From JANMDR01 sp031409495 (GTDB lineage Bacteria; Pseudomonadota; Gammaproteobacteria; Burkholderiales; Usitatibacteraceae): DNA of 64,000 nt. The translations under genes were made by a program, and so were the position numbers. The stretch lies in contig JANNXI010000198.1 in NCBI GenBank assembly GCA_031409495.1, forward strand, positions 4,803 to 68,802, written 5' to 3'. This document shows, piece after piece, positions 45,265-53,813 of this stretch (positions within the stretch are counted from its first letter, which is position 1; each line of letters begins with the position of its first letter). Below the pieces are notes generated by a model. It ran no database searches. It saw nothing but the letters and a program-made list of their open reading frames with translations, and was not told the origin of the DNA.

Positions 45265-46629
45265 ATGGCTAAATCAACTAAAGCAACTTCTAAAACCGCA
45301 CTCACGCTTACCCCACTGGCATTGCTCGTTATCGACGCCTTAGAAGAAATTAAAGCGCGCGATATTTTAATGCTCGACGTAACCCACATCACCACGGTTT
45401 GCGATTTTGTGGTGATTACTAGTGCTGATTCCACCCGCCAAACCAAGGCGCTTGCACGCAATGTGCTCGACCGCGCCCGCGAAGCTGGGCATAGCGCGGT
45501 TGGCCTTGAGGGGGAACAGGCAGGCGAATGGGTGCTGGTTGATTTGGGCGATATCGTTATCCATATTTTGCAGCCGGTGGCCCGTGAATACTACAATTTA
45601 GAAGAACGCTGGGCTGACGGCCGCGTGGTGTTCCCATTGCCGGTTGGCAAACCGACCAAAGCCGCCACCACGGTGGACGATGTATTAGCCCGCAAAAAAG
45701 CGCAGCCGAAAACAGCAATAAAATCAAAACCTGCCCCACCAAAGGCGGCGCCAAAAGCAACGGCTAAGGCCAAGGTTGTGGTTAAAGTAGCTGCCAAAAC
45801 AGCTGTAAAAGCCCCTGCAAAAGCCAAAAATGCAACAGCCAAGCCTATTGCCCTAGGAGCTAAGAAAGTGACAGCTGTCGTTGCGGTAAAGAAGCCAGTC
45901 GCCAAAGCTGTAGCCAAAATAGCGGAAGTCGTGAAGAAAGTTACCCCAGGAAAGCCAGCAGCGAAGCCATCCAAAAAAGTACCCGTTAAAAAAGTGATGC
46001 TTGTAGTGGCTAAAAAGCCGATTGCGAAAAAAGTAGCCACTAAAGCCACACCAAAAGTTGTTGCAAAAAAGGCGCCGGTAAAAGCCGTACGCAAGCCTGC
46101 GGCTAAACAGATATCTGCTGTCGCAAAAATAATGACGGCCGCGAAAGCATTGGTAAAGACAGTCGTAAAAGCACCACCCAAAGCCGTGAAGCAGCCCGTT
46201 GCTAAGACAGTACTGAAGGCCGCACCAAAAGTAGCTACCAAGACATCTAAAGCACCCAAAGCCGCAACAACCACTCCGGCAAAAGCCGTGAAGGCGCCTA
46301 TAAGTAGGGGGTCTGCAGTCACTAAGAAAACTGCTCCATTGAGCGCATCGGTGGCAAAAGTGGTCAGCAAGAAAGTTGCTAAAGTAGCAACCAAAGCTGC
46401 CAAACCAGTCACCACAAAAATGGTGGGAACCGTTATTGCAAAAGCTATCGCAAAACCGGTAGCAAAGGTTAAGGCAAAGCCCGTAATTGCCGTGAAGAAG
46501 GTCATTCAAAAAGTAGCGAAAAAGCCAGGGGAAACGGCCACTACAGCGCACCCAAAAGCGACGTTGAAAACCGCAGCGAAAGCCGCTGTCAAAACCGCAA
46601 GCAAACCAGCCGCGCGCAAAAAAGGCTAA
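45265..46629 (+). CDS. rsfS: Ribosome silencing factor RsfS with histone H1-like Lys/Ala-rich extension
   Basis: About 454 residues from ATG 45265 (MAKSTKATSK); usual RsfS length is 105-150. Residues about 15-135 are the RsfS domain (ALEEIKARDILMLDVTHITT; CDFVVITSADSTRQTKALA; GEWVLVDLGDIVIHILQPVA; YYNLEERWADGR), which binds ribosomal protein uL14 and blocks subunit joining in starvation. After a short linker about 310 residues consist almost only of Lys, Ala, Val, Pro and Thr with KxVAKKP-like repeats, like histone H1 or Burkholderiales H1-like proteins. The tail should be disordered and bind nucleic acid; this is inferred from composition. Frame is open throughout and rlmH begins at the next codon. 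Confidence 0.9.
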   Translation: MAKSTKATSKTALTLTPLALLVIDALEEIKARDILMLDVTHITTVCDFVVITSADSTRQTKALARNVLDRAREAGHSAVGLEGEQAGEWVLVDLGDIVIHILQPVAREYYNLEERWADGRVVFPLPVGKPTKAATTVDDVLARKKAQPKTAIKSKPAPPKAAPKATAKAKVVVKVAAKTAVKAPAKAKNATAKPIALGAKKVTAVVAVKKPVAKAVAKIAEVVKKVTPGKPAAKPSKKVPVKKVMLVVAKKPIAKKVATKATPKVVAKKAPVKAVRKPAAKQISAVAKIMTAAKALVKTVVKAPPKAVKQPVAKTVLKAAPKVATKTSKAPKAATTTPAKAVKAPISRGSAVTKKTAPLSASVAKVVSKKVAKVATKAAKPVTTKMVGTVIAKAIAKPVAKVKAKPVIAVKKVIQKVAKKPGETATTAHPKATLKTAAKAAVKTASKPAARKKG

Positions 46630-47106
46630 TTGAAACTCACAATTGTTGCGTTAGGGCATAAACATCCCGCTTGGGCACAGGACGCTATCGACACCTATAC
46701 CAAGCGGATGCCCGCTGAATGCCGCATTGTAATTGACCAACTAAAGCCTGAAGATCGCGCTAGCAAATCAACGCAAACCATACTCGAAACAGAGGCGGTG
46801 CGCATCGATACTGCCGTTAACAAACACTGTAAAACCGCTACACGTATCGTGTTGGATGAGCGCGGCGTCATGCTCACCACCATGCAGCTCACCGCATGGC
46901 TTACCGCATGGCTCGCAAGCGGCGAGAGCCCTGTTTTCATTATCGGCAGCGCTGACGGTCTAGCGCCGTCCATCAAGCAAAAGGCGCACAAAACCATCGC
47001 AGTATCGGGTTTTACCCTGCCTCACGCGATGGTGCAGCCGCTGTTGTGCGAACAGCTTTATCGTGCGTGGTCGATTACGCAAAATCATCCCTACCATCGC
47101 GAGTAA
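46630..47106 (+). CDS. rlmH: 23S rRNA pseudouridine-1915 N3-methyltransferase
   Basis: 158 residues from TTG placed directly after the rsfS stop. SPOUT-fold methyltransferase that modifies pseudouridine 1915 in helix 69 of 23S rRNA. Family motifs: MKLTIVALGHKHPAWAQD, TRIVLDERGVMLTTMQL, SPVFIIGSADGLAPSIKQKA, ISGxxLPH-like VSGFTLPHAMVQPLLCEQLY and the C-terminal YRAWSITQNHPYHRE. Tight coupling to rsfS fits the conserved gene pair. Confidence 0.95.
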   Translation: MKLTIVALGHKHPAWAQDAIDTYTKRMPAECRIVIDQLKPEDRASKSTQTILETEAVRIDTAVNKHCKTATRIVLDERGVMLTTMQLTAWLTAWLASGESPVFIIGSADGLAPSIKQKAHKTIAVSGFTLPHAMVQPLLCEQLYRAWSITQNHPYHRE

Positions 47107-47167
47107 GCTGAACTTGTAAGCTATCTCTATAAGCAACGTTTTGAAGCAACCTTTTACCTATTTAGCC

Positions 47168-47854
47168 ATGAGCAATACACAAACCACGATCTATCTTGCT
47201 TCAAAAAGCCCGCGGCGCCGGGAATTATTGCATCAAATTGGTGTGCCTTTTGAACTGCTGTTATTGCGGGAGACGCCTGCTAATACTGCGTCGGCGCAGA
47301 GACGGCAAGACGATGGTGCGTGGGCTCCGCGTTGCGACGTGGATGAATCACCGCTGGAAGCCGAGGCGCCAGCTGAGTATGTGGAGCGCGTCGTAAAGCT
47401 CAAGGCAGCTACTGCCCACCGGATAATGTTGGCCCGCAAATTGGTAGTGCGTCCGATTTTAGCGGCCGACACGACCGTGGTTCTGAATAATCAAATTATT
47501 GGCAAACCCATCGATACCAACGATGCGGCAGCCACGTTGCGGGCGCTATCAAACCAAACGCACCAAGTGATGACGGGCATTGCGCTGCACCATAACGGTG
47601 AATTGCGGTTTCTTTTGTCCGTGAGTGAAGTCCGGTTTAAGGCGCTTACCGAGCTAGAGATCCAGCGTTATATTCTCACCGGTGAGCCCATGGATAAGGC
47701 CGGTAGCTATGCCGTGCAAGGCCGTGCAGCCGCGTTCGTGGCGCACTTAGCGGGCAGCTACTCAAGCGTCATGGGGTTGCCACTACACGAGACCGCAAAC
47801 TTACTTGAACAATTAAACCGATCCAACGTAGCACCTGCGGTACACTCAAACTAA
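47168..47854 (+). CDS. maf: Maf-like nucleoside triphosphate pyrophosphatase
   Basis: About 228 residues from ATG 47168 (MSNTQTTIYLASKSPRRREL); an in-frame TTG at 47141 is less likely. Maf proteins hydrolyse non-canonical or modified NTPs (dTTP/UTP or 7-methyl-GTP types). Visible: SKSPRRRELLHQIG at the N-terminus, ESPLEAEAPAEYVERV, ILAADTTVVLNNQIIGKP, SNQTHQVMTGIAL and the late GSYAVQGRAAAFVAHLAGSY. The GRAAAFV segment and the QTHQV pattern suit the YhdE-like (dTTP/UTP) subfamily; this is inferred. Lies between rlmH and rng. Confidence 0.93.
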   Translation: MSNTQTTIYLASKSPRRRELLHQIGVPFELLLLRETPANTASAQRRQDDGAWAPRCDVDESPLEAEAPAEYVERVVKLKAATAHRIMLARKLVVRPILAADTTVVLNNQIIGKPIDTNDAAATLRALSNQTHQVMTGIALHHNGELRFLLSVSEVRFKALTELEIQRYILTGEPMDKAGSYAVQGRAAAFVAHLAGSYSSVMGLPLHETANLLEQLNRSNVAPAVHSN

Positions 47855-47876
47855 TTAATTTTTCGGCGGTGATTTC

Positions 47877-49340
47877 GTGAACGAACAAATACTGATTAAC
47901 GTTACGCCGCAAGAAACTCGCGTGGCCATCATGAACATGGGTGCGGTGCAGGAGTTGCACATTGAACGTGGCGCAAACCAAGGTTTAGTGGGCAATATCT
48001 ATCTAGGCCGCGTAGGGCGCGTGCTGCCGGGTATGCAGTCGGCGTTTATTGAGATCGGGCTCGGGCGCGCGGCGTTTTTGCATGTGGCTGATTTATGGGC
48101 AAACCATAAGGGTAGCGAAAAGCAGGTTGAACAGAAGCCAATTGAAAAGCTCCTCAGCGAAGGCCAAACCTTACTGGTGCAAGTGATAAAAAACCCCATC
48201 GGGAGCAAAGGTGCGCGCTTGTCCACCCAATTAAGCATGGCCGGACGCTTGTTGGTGTATTTACCGGGCGATGATCACATTGGCATTTCGCAGCGCATCG
48301 AAGACGAAGTAGAGCGCGAGCATTTACGTGAAAAGCTGCACACCTTGGTGCCTGAAGGTGAATCTGGTGGCTTTATTGTGCGTACCGTGGCCGAAACTGC
48401 AACGGACGCCGAACTATCTGCCGATATTGAGTATTTGATCAAGCTATGGCGCGGCATTTGTGAGCACGGACGTACTGCGCCACCGCAAACCTTACTGTAC
48501 CGAGACCTTGATTTACCGCTACGCACCTTGCGCGATTTAGTGACTGACACCACGGAACGCATTATTGTTGATTCGCGGGAAACCCACGCCAAGCTAAAAG
48601 ACTTTGCCGAGCACTATACGCGTAAGTCGCTGGCAGTTTTAGAACACTACAATGGCGAGCGGCCGCTGTTTGATTTATTCGGTGTTGAAGATGAAATTGA
48701 GCGCGCGCTGGAGCGTCGCGTTGATTTAAAATCTGGTGGCTATATAATTATCGACCAAACTGAGGCACTAACCACGATCGACGTGAACACCGGCGCTTTC
48801 GTGTCTGGACGGACCTTTGACGATACGATTTTTAAGACCAATTTAGAAGCCACATTGGTGGCAGCACACCAATTGCGGCTGCGCAATTTGGGCGGCATCA
48901 TTATTGTTGATTTTATCGACATGGATAATGAAGACCATAAAAACGCTGTGCTGGCTGAGTTTAGAAAAGCCTTGTCGCACGACCGCACGCGCATCACCGT
49001 AAATGGTTTTACGCAATTAGGCTTGGTAGAAATGACGCGGAAGCGCACCCGCGAAAGTCTGGCGCATGTTCTTTGCGAGCCCTGCCCCACTTGCTCGGGG
49101 AGAGGCGAGATTAAAAGTGCCAAAACAATTTGTTACGAAATTTTGCGCGAACTCTTAAGATCGGCACGGCAGTTTGACACCAAAGAGTATCGAATTTTAG
49201 GTTCGCAGACAGTTATTGATCTATTTTTAGACGAAGAATCCCAAAGCTTGGCAGAGCTAGAGGATTTTATTAAAAAACCGATTACGCTGTCGGTTGAAAG
49301 CACCTACACGCAGGAGCAATTTGACGTGATTTTGGTGTAG
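47877..49340 (+). CDS. rng: Ribonuclease G
   Basis: 487 residues from GTG, the full RNase G length, lacking the long C-terminal scaffold of RNase E. Endonuclease for 5' maturation of 16S rRNA and mRNA decay. Motifs: ILINVTPQETRVAIMNMGAV, S1 domain start GNIYLGRVGRVLPGMQSAFI, GLGRAAFLHVADL, catalytic TIDVNTGAF and IIIVDFIDMDNEDHK with the Mg-binding Asp residues. The zinc-link CPTC occurs in EPCPTCSGRGEIKSAKT. The gene order maf-rng is conserved. Convergent with the dynamin-like gene. Confidence 0.95.
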   Translation: MNEQILINVTPQETRVAIMNMGAVQELHIERGANQGLVGNIYLGRVGRVLPGMQSAFIEIGLGRAAFLHVADLWANHKGSEKQVEQKPIEKLLSEGQTLLVQVIKNPIGSKGARLSTQLSMAGRLLVYLPGDDHIGISQRIEDEVEREHLREKLHTLVPEGESGGFIVRTVAETATDAELSADIEYLIKLWRGICEHGRTAPPQTLLYRDLDLPLRTLRDLVTDTTERIIVDSRETHAKLKDFAEHYTRKSLAVLEHYNGERPLFDLFGVEDEIERALERRVDLKSGGYIIIDQTEALTTIDVNTGAFVSGRTFDDTIFKTNLEATLVAAHQLRLRNLGGIIIVDFIDMDNEDHKNAVLAEFRKALSHDRTRITVNGFTQLGLVEMTRKRTRESLAHVLCEPCPTCSGRGEIKSAKTICYEILRELLRSARQFDTKEYRILGSQTVIDLFLDEESQSLAELEDFIKKPITLSVESTYTQEQFDVILV

Positions 49341-49368
49341 CTTGCTGCAAAAAACCCACGCACTTTGT

Positions 49369-51300
49369 TTACGATTTTGGCGGCGCTGTTTCGCGCAACT
49401 TGACGATTAAATCAGTAATCATCGTTGCCTGATCCTGCACCACTTTGCGTTGGTTCATCAGCTTACGCAACTCACCGTCGATATTTTCAGTGCGCGCATT
49501 GAGAGACGCCATAGAATCTAGGCGCTGCTGCAAATGTACTTTATGATCCTTCATTTGCGTTTCGAGCCGCAGGGGCGTTTCATTGAGCCAACGATCGGTT
49601 TCGGCTCGCGCATCGGCAAAAATTTGTCGCGCTTCTTCAACCAACATACGCCAGAAGCGGCGAATCATCCACTTCTTTTCGGTGCCGTAAAGGTTAACGG
49701 GGTCGTTACAAAACTGTTCCGTCTCAAACACCAAAAGCTTTAATTTAGTCCGCGCCATTTCAAGGTCAAGCTTGGGTATTTGGGTCTTTTCAAAACCAAA
49801 TCTGGCGTGAAAAGTGGTGTAGGAATCTTGCATATACGCTTGCGAATGGCTCGCAACTTCCGAAATCACATTAAACTCTTGTTCCATCAACGTAATGAGT
49901 GATTTCATCCCACGCGTCAACCCTCGGGTATACCAAGAGTCTTCCATGGCCTGCATGGATCGGGCGCACATCACATCAATTTTTGAAGGGTTGAGCAAGT
50001 CGAGTAGCGCGCTACGCTGCTTATTGAACTCGGCTTTGTGGGTTTTATATTCCGCTAGCGCAAGGGTATACACTTCTTTCTCAGCAGTTACTTTTTCCCA
50101 AAGTTTTTGCGCTACATCGCGCCCTTTGCCCGACAAACTTTGCAATTCATCCATTTGCGCGGTATTTGCGGCGAGTTTTTGTGCGCAGCTGCGATGGCTT
50201 GCTACCATCATGCCGCCAATTTCGTTAGTGACCGAACGTGCCAAAATTTGCCTGCGAACAGGAATAATTTCATCGGCTAAAAAGCGTTCTAAATGCTCAA
50301 TGCCGGAACGATTAATCATATCCGCATCGTTTTTTATGCGGCCGATGAGCGCTTTTTGTGCCGACACGGCAAACACTCTTTCAACCGGAAGCCCAAGCTG
50401 ACGGCTGGTTGACTGAATCATCCGGTCCATGCTTGCTTGAATTTCCGGCTCGGTTTTAAGCTCGTCCCACATGAGATCAATTTTGTTAAGCACCGCCATT
50501 TTTGCTGGCATGCCCGTTTTGACGTAACGCTCCCAAATCTCTAAGTCGCTCTTCGTTACGCCGGTATCCATGCCCAACAAAAACAACACAGCATGCGCGT
50601 TGGGGATGGTGGAAAGCGTTAACTCAGGCTCTAACCCTAAAGCGTTCAAACCTGGCGTATCCAATATCGACAAGCCGTTGGTTAACAAGGGGTGCGGGTA
50701 ATTGATGATGGCATAACGCCAAGCAGGGACTTCGACAATTTCATCTTCTTTAGGCCCTGTGCCATCGTCAAACATCGGGATCAAGCCCATCATTCGGGCA
50801 TCCAAGGCATAGACACGCTTAGTGTCAGCTAACGACATGAGCGCTTGGCGCATGTCTTTTGCAGAATCAGTATTGAGCCTAATTTTGCTCCACTCGACAG
50901 GCATATTTTTAAGCTGCGAAATGGATTCGTCGCGATAACGGGTTTCAACCGACAACAGCTTTAAATAGGGTCCTTCATTGGGATCATGGAAAATTTCGGT
51001 TGGGCACATCGTCGTTCGACCCACATCCGACGGCAGCAAACGTTCTTTAAAGCTAGAAAAAAACATCGCGTTAATAAGCTCAGATTTACCGCGCGAAAAT
51101 TCAGCCAAAAACGCTAACAGTAGCCGACCCTTGTTGAGCGTTTCTAATAGATCATAAAAGCGAATCGATTGTTGTACATCCAACTGACCGCTTTGCTCAA
51201 GCCAGTTATGATAGGTTTCAACACTGCGCACCAAATCCTCGCGCCAACCGTTGTAGCGGGCGATTTCGGCTTCAAAACTGGAATTAGTGGCGGAATCCAA
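49369..51300 (-). CDS. Dynamin-family (bacterial dynamin-like) GTPase
   Basis: 643 residues; the first codon is TTG at 51298-51300 and the true start is uncertain. GTPase domain: G1 region LAFLAEFSRGKSELINAMF near residue 83, a Thr-containing switch (DVGRTTMCPTEIFHD), G3 LSILDTPGLNALG near 215 and G4 AVLNKIDLMWDEL near 275. The rest is long helical, with VMCARSMQAMEDSWYTRGLT and a C-terminal coiled coil (LRLETQMKDHKVHLQQRLDS). Bacterial dynamins act on membranes; the function of this type in betaproteobacteria is not established. It stands alone between the convergent rng and yggT. No obvious transmembrane helix. Confidence 0.85.
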   Translation of the reverse strand: MDSATNSSFEAEIARYNGWREDLVRSVETYHNWLEQSGQLDVQQSIRFYDLLETLNKGRLLLAFLAEFSRGKSELINAMFFSSFKERLLPSDVGRTTMCPTEIFHDPNEGPYLKLLSVETRYRDESISQLKNMPVEWSKIRLNTDSAKDMRQALMSLADTKRVYALDARMMGLIPMFDDGTGPKEDEIVEVPAWRYAIINYPHPLLTNGLSILDTPGLNALGLEPELTLSTIPNAHAVLFLLGMDTGVTKSDLEIWERYVKTGMPAKMAVLNKIDLMWDELKTEPEIQASMDRMIQSTSRQLGLPVERVFAVSAQKALIGRIKNDADMINRSGIEHLERFLADEIIPVRRQILARSVTNEIGGMMVASHRSCAQKLAANTAQMDELQSLSGKGRDVAQKLWEKVTAEKEVYTLALAEYKTHKAEFNKQRSALLDLLNPSKIDVMCARSMQAMEDSWYTRGLTRGMKSLITLMEQEFNVISEVASHSQAYMQDSYTTFHARFGFEKTQIPKLDLEMARTKLKLLVFETEQFCNDPVNLYGTEKKWMIRRFWRMLVEEARQIFADARAETDRWLNETPLRLETQMKDHKVHLQQRLDSMASLNARTENIDGELRKLMNQRKVVQDQATMITDLIVKLRETAPPKS

Positions 51301-51490
51301 AAATTAGTGTCTCGCTATTTTCAACTTGTTGTTTATTGTTGTCTGACGCGTAAATGGTGAAACTGAAACTCGCTTACACATCCACACACAACCTGATTGT
51401 ACGTTAATCAATGGCTGCGCGCAGCCTGATTAATGAGCACCATTGTAAATTTACATCACGGCTCCCGAAATAACCGTTGGCTAGCGACCC

Positions 51491-52084
51491 TCAAATTCCT
51501 GCAACCGCTAAATAGAGCTGTTTCAATGCCTGCGCATCCACATGCTTCAACACCACGACCAGCAGCAATTGACAGAAAATCAGTAACACCAGTGGCGACA
51601 AATCAACGCCACCTACGGTCGGCAAAATGCGCCTGAGATGCTTTAAAAAGGGGCGCGTCAAGGCATCAAAGAACGGCGCAACCGCATGATAGGGACTGAC
51701 CCAGGAAAGTACCGCTTGTACTACAAGTGCGCCAATAAGAAGATAAAGCGTTACGCCAATTAGACGTAGTACCGTCAACGCCAACACCCACGCCATGACT
51801 TCAATATTTAGAAACTCACGGAACCCAGCCAACACCAATAGCGCCAGCACTAATGCGAGCTCCAGTAAAAATGCCATGGTGAAGGTGGCCATATCTAGCT
51901 TAAAAATACTAGGTATCACTTTGCGCAGCGGCAACACCGCAAAGTTAGTCAGCGCGATAACAAAATCACCGATTGGATTGCGAAACGGCGCGCGAAGTGT
52001 TTGTGCATAAAACCGCAACAGCGCGGCGAAAATAAACAATCCAAAAAATGCCTCTAATACAAATTGTGCCGCTTGAACTAGCAT
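51491..52084 (-). CDS. YggT family membrane protein
   Basis: 197 residues with two YGGT domains. Domain 1: FVLEAFFGLFIFAALLRFYA then RNPIGDFVIALTNFAVLPLR. Domain 2: LRLIGVTLYLLIGALVVQAV, then SPYHAVAPFFDALTRPFLKH and RRILPTVGGVDLSPLVLLI, the family signature. Inner-membrane protein linked in other bacteria to K+ handling and osmotic stress; the biochemical role is unclear. In the usual yggS-proC-yggT neighbourhood, here on one strand with a palindromic repeat between proC and yggT. Confidence 0.92.
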   Translation of the reverse strand: MLVQAAQFVLEAFFGLFIFAALLRFYAQTLRAPFRNPIGDFVIALTNFAVLPLRKVIPSIFKLDMATFTMAFLLELALVLALLVLAGFREFLNIEVMAWVLALTVLRLIGVTLYLLIGALVVQAVLSWVSPYHAVAPFFDALTRPFLKHLRRILPTVGGVDLSPLVLLIFCQLLLVVVLKHVDAQALKQLYLAVAGI

Positions 52085-52109
52085 GTATCACCTTTAAACT
52101 ATGAAAATT

Positions 52110-52145
52110 GGCTGAGGATGCCCTAAAATAGGGCATCTCCAAGGC
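52110..52145 (-). repeat. Palindromic repeat copy 7 after proC
   Basis: GGCTGAGGATGCCCTA, loop AAA, TAGGGCATCTCCAAGGC. The inner stem is perfect; one base is inserted in the outer right arm. It lies 26 nt 3' of the proC stop and 26 nt upstream of the yggT ATG, so it may separate the two units or insulate them. Confidence 0.85.
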
Positions 52146-52170
52146 ATATCAAGAGCGCTAGCGCAACCAG

Positions 52171-53007
52171 TTAAGCAGCCCCTAGCTCCTTAGAACGCGC
52201 CTGCGCGGCTTGCACGGCAGCCACTATGTGCGCCTTTACATCAAGTGCGTCTAGTTGCGCAATGGCAGCTTCAGTGGTTCCGCGTTTTGAGGTTACCTGC
52301 GCACGTAGCGTAGCGGGCGAATCGGCACTTTGCGCGGCCAGCAACGCCCCGCCACGGAAAGTTTCCAGCGCAAATTCGCGGGCTTGGGCGGGCGTGAAGC
52401 CTAATGAAATTGCCGCCGACTCTAGCGCTTCAATAAAGTAAAACACGTAAGCTGGCCCAGAGCCAGATACCGCAGTAACGGCGTCAAGCATTGTTTCATC
52501 GTCAAACCATTGCGTTTTGCCCACGGTGGCAAGCAGCGCGGTAGCGAGGCTGCGGGCGTGCGCATCAACATTTGGCGCAGCATAAAGACCCGTAATACCT
52601 GCATGAATCATCGCTGGCGTGTTGGGCATAGCGCGCACAACGATGGGTTTGGCGCTAGCATCATCACTTAACCAAGCGCCGAGCGCGCCGGTGGTGATAC
52701 CAGCGGCGATGCTGAGCACCACGCCGCCTAACCGCCCCTTTAGTGGCGCTATGGCTTCTTGCATCAATTGTGGTTTCACGGCCAGCACGATAATATCTGC
52801 AGGCGTTATAGCTGTTGCAGCTGCGGCTAAATAAGCGGTAGCTGATTCAAAAATGGTGACTGGATACATCGCCGTCAACTGCGCAGCAGTTGCGGCAAAT
52901 GGCTCAATAACCACGACTTTATTGGCGTTGCGAGCTTCTGGCGTCGCAAATAATCCAGAAATAATCGCACGCGCCATGTTGCCACCGCCTACAAATAAAA
53001 TGTTCAA
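52171..53007 (-). CDS. proC: Pyrroline-5-carboxylate reductase
   Basis: 278 residues from TTG 53007. Last step of proline synthesis, NADPH-dependent. N-terminal Rossmann motif ILFVGGGNMARAIISGL, IIVLAVKPQLMQEAIAPL, VLSIAAGITTGALGAWL, VVRAMPNTPAMIHAGITGLY, then the C-terminal dimer domain with AVTAVSGSGPAYVFYFIEAL and the signature QVTSKRGTTEAAIAQLD. Follows yggS on the minus strand after about 30 nt. Confidence 0.96.
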   Translation of the reverse strand: MNILFVGGGNMARAIISGLFATPEARNANKVVVIEPFAATAAQLTAMYPVTIFESATAYLAAAATAITPADIIVLAVKPQLMQEAIAPLKGRLGGVVLSIAAGITTGALGAWLSDDASAKPIVVRAMPNTPAMIHAGITGLYAAPNVDAHARSLATALLATVGKTQWFDDETMLDAVTAVSGSGPAYVFYFIEALESAAISLGFTPAQAREFALETFRGGALLAAQSADSPATLRAQVTSKRGTTEAAIAQLDALDVKAHIVAAVQAAQARSKELGAA

Positions 53008-53039
53008 CTTAATTTATCCTCTATTGCGATTGCACAACG

Positions 53040-53735
53040 TTATTTTCGCGCGCCAAAAATCGCGCTGCCAATTCGAACCAAATTACCGCCAGCGCCAATC
53101 GCCGTTTCAAAATCCTGACTCATCCCCATGGACAAGGTGTCGAGCTTGGCGCCAGCTTGGTTAATGTGGGCTTTTAAGGTCGCCAACGTGGCCGCCAAAA
53201 GCTGAAACTGCCGCGTCTGCTCAGCCACATCACTTACATTTTCAATAATGGTCATCAAGCCGCGCAAGCGTAAATTAGGTAACTGCACCACCGATTGCGC
53301 CAAAGCCAACGCCGCTGCAAGCGGCACGCCCCCTTTGCTCACTTCCCCACTCACATTTACTTGGAGACAAATTTCTAGCGGCGCTAAATTTGCGGGCCGA
53401 TGTTGGCTCAGGGCAGTGGCAATTTTTAACCGATCCACACCATGTACCCACGCAAAATGCTGCGCAATAGGTTTCGCTTTGTTACTTTGAATGGGCCCGA
53501 TGAAGTGCCATTCAATCGCTAAATCCGCCAATTGCGGCATCTTTTCTAACGATTCTTGGACATAGTTCTCGCCAAACGCCTGCTGCCCGGCCAGAAAGGC
53601 TTCGCGCACCAGCGCTGCAGGCTGCGTTTTGCTTACCGCAACCAACAAGGTCCGACCCTGGGCACCAGTCTGTGCAGCTTCAACAGCTAAAATTCGATCA
53701 CGGACGTGTTGCAAGTTGACAGCGATGTAGGACAT
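53040..53735 (-). CDS. yggS: YggS family PLP-binding protein (pyridoxal phosphate homeostasis)
   Basis: About 231 residues from ATG 53735 (MSYIAVNLQHVRDRI). Alanine-racemase-like fold type III without known enzyme activity; keeps PLP and amino-acid pools in balance. PLP lysine in LLVAVSKTQPAALVREAFLA, FGENYVQESLEKM, WHFIGPIQSNKAKPIAQHF, LQVNVSGEVSKGGVP and the late LSMGMSQDFETAIGAGGNLV with VRIGSAIFGAR. Divergent from pilT, the conserved arrangement in many proteobacteria. Confidence 0.95.
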   Translation of the reverse strand: MSYIAVNLQHVRDRILAVEAAQTGAQGRTLLVAVSKTQPAALVREAFLAGQQAFGENYVQESLEKMPQLADLAIEWHFIGPIQSNKAKPIAQHFAWVHGVDRLKIATALSQHRPANLAPLEICLQVNVSGEVSKGGVPLAAALALAQSVVQLPNLRLRGLMTIIENVSDVAEQTRQFQLLAATLATLKAHINQAGAKLDTLSMGMSQDFETAIGAGGNLVRIGSAIFGARK

Positions 53736-53813
53736 AATTTGGCGTAAGCTATGGGTATTAAAATAAAACAAGCGTCAATTTGAAATCCTTCAACCTTCTT
53801 ACGGAAAAGTATA

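Noticed and set aside
45591..46551. Long minus-strand ORFs (304 and 232 codons) antisense to rsfS
   Set aside because: They arise because the sense strand is built almost only from GCN, AAR, CCN and GTN codons, whose complements lack stops; the products are low-complexity Phe/Ala/Thr sequence.
46746..46760. Single arm-like GCCTGAAGAT in rlmH
   Set aside because: No second arm within 40 nt, and the KPEDR residues fit normal RlmH sequence.
51632..51665. Sequence in yggT resembling the palindrome (GCCTGAGATGCTTTAAAAAGG ... AAGGC)
   Set aside because: It encodes TRPFLKHLRRILP, the conserved YggT motif, so the likeness is probably chance, and the arms do not pair well.
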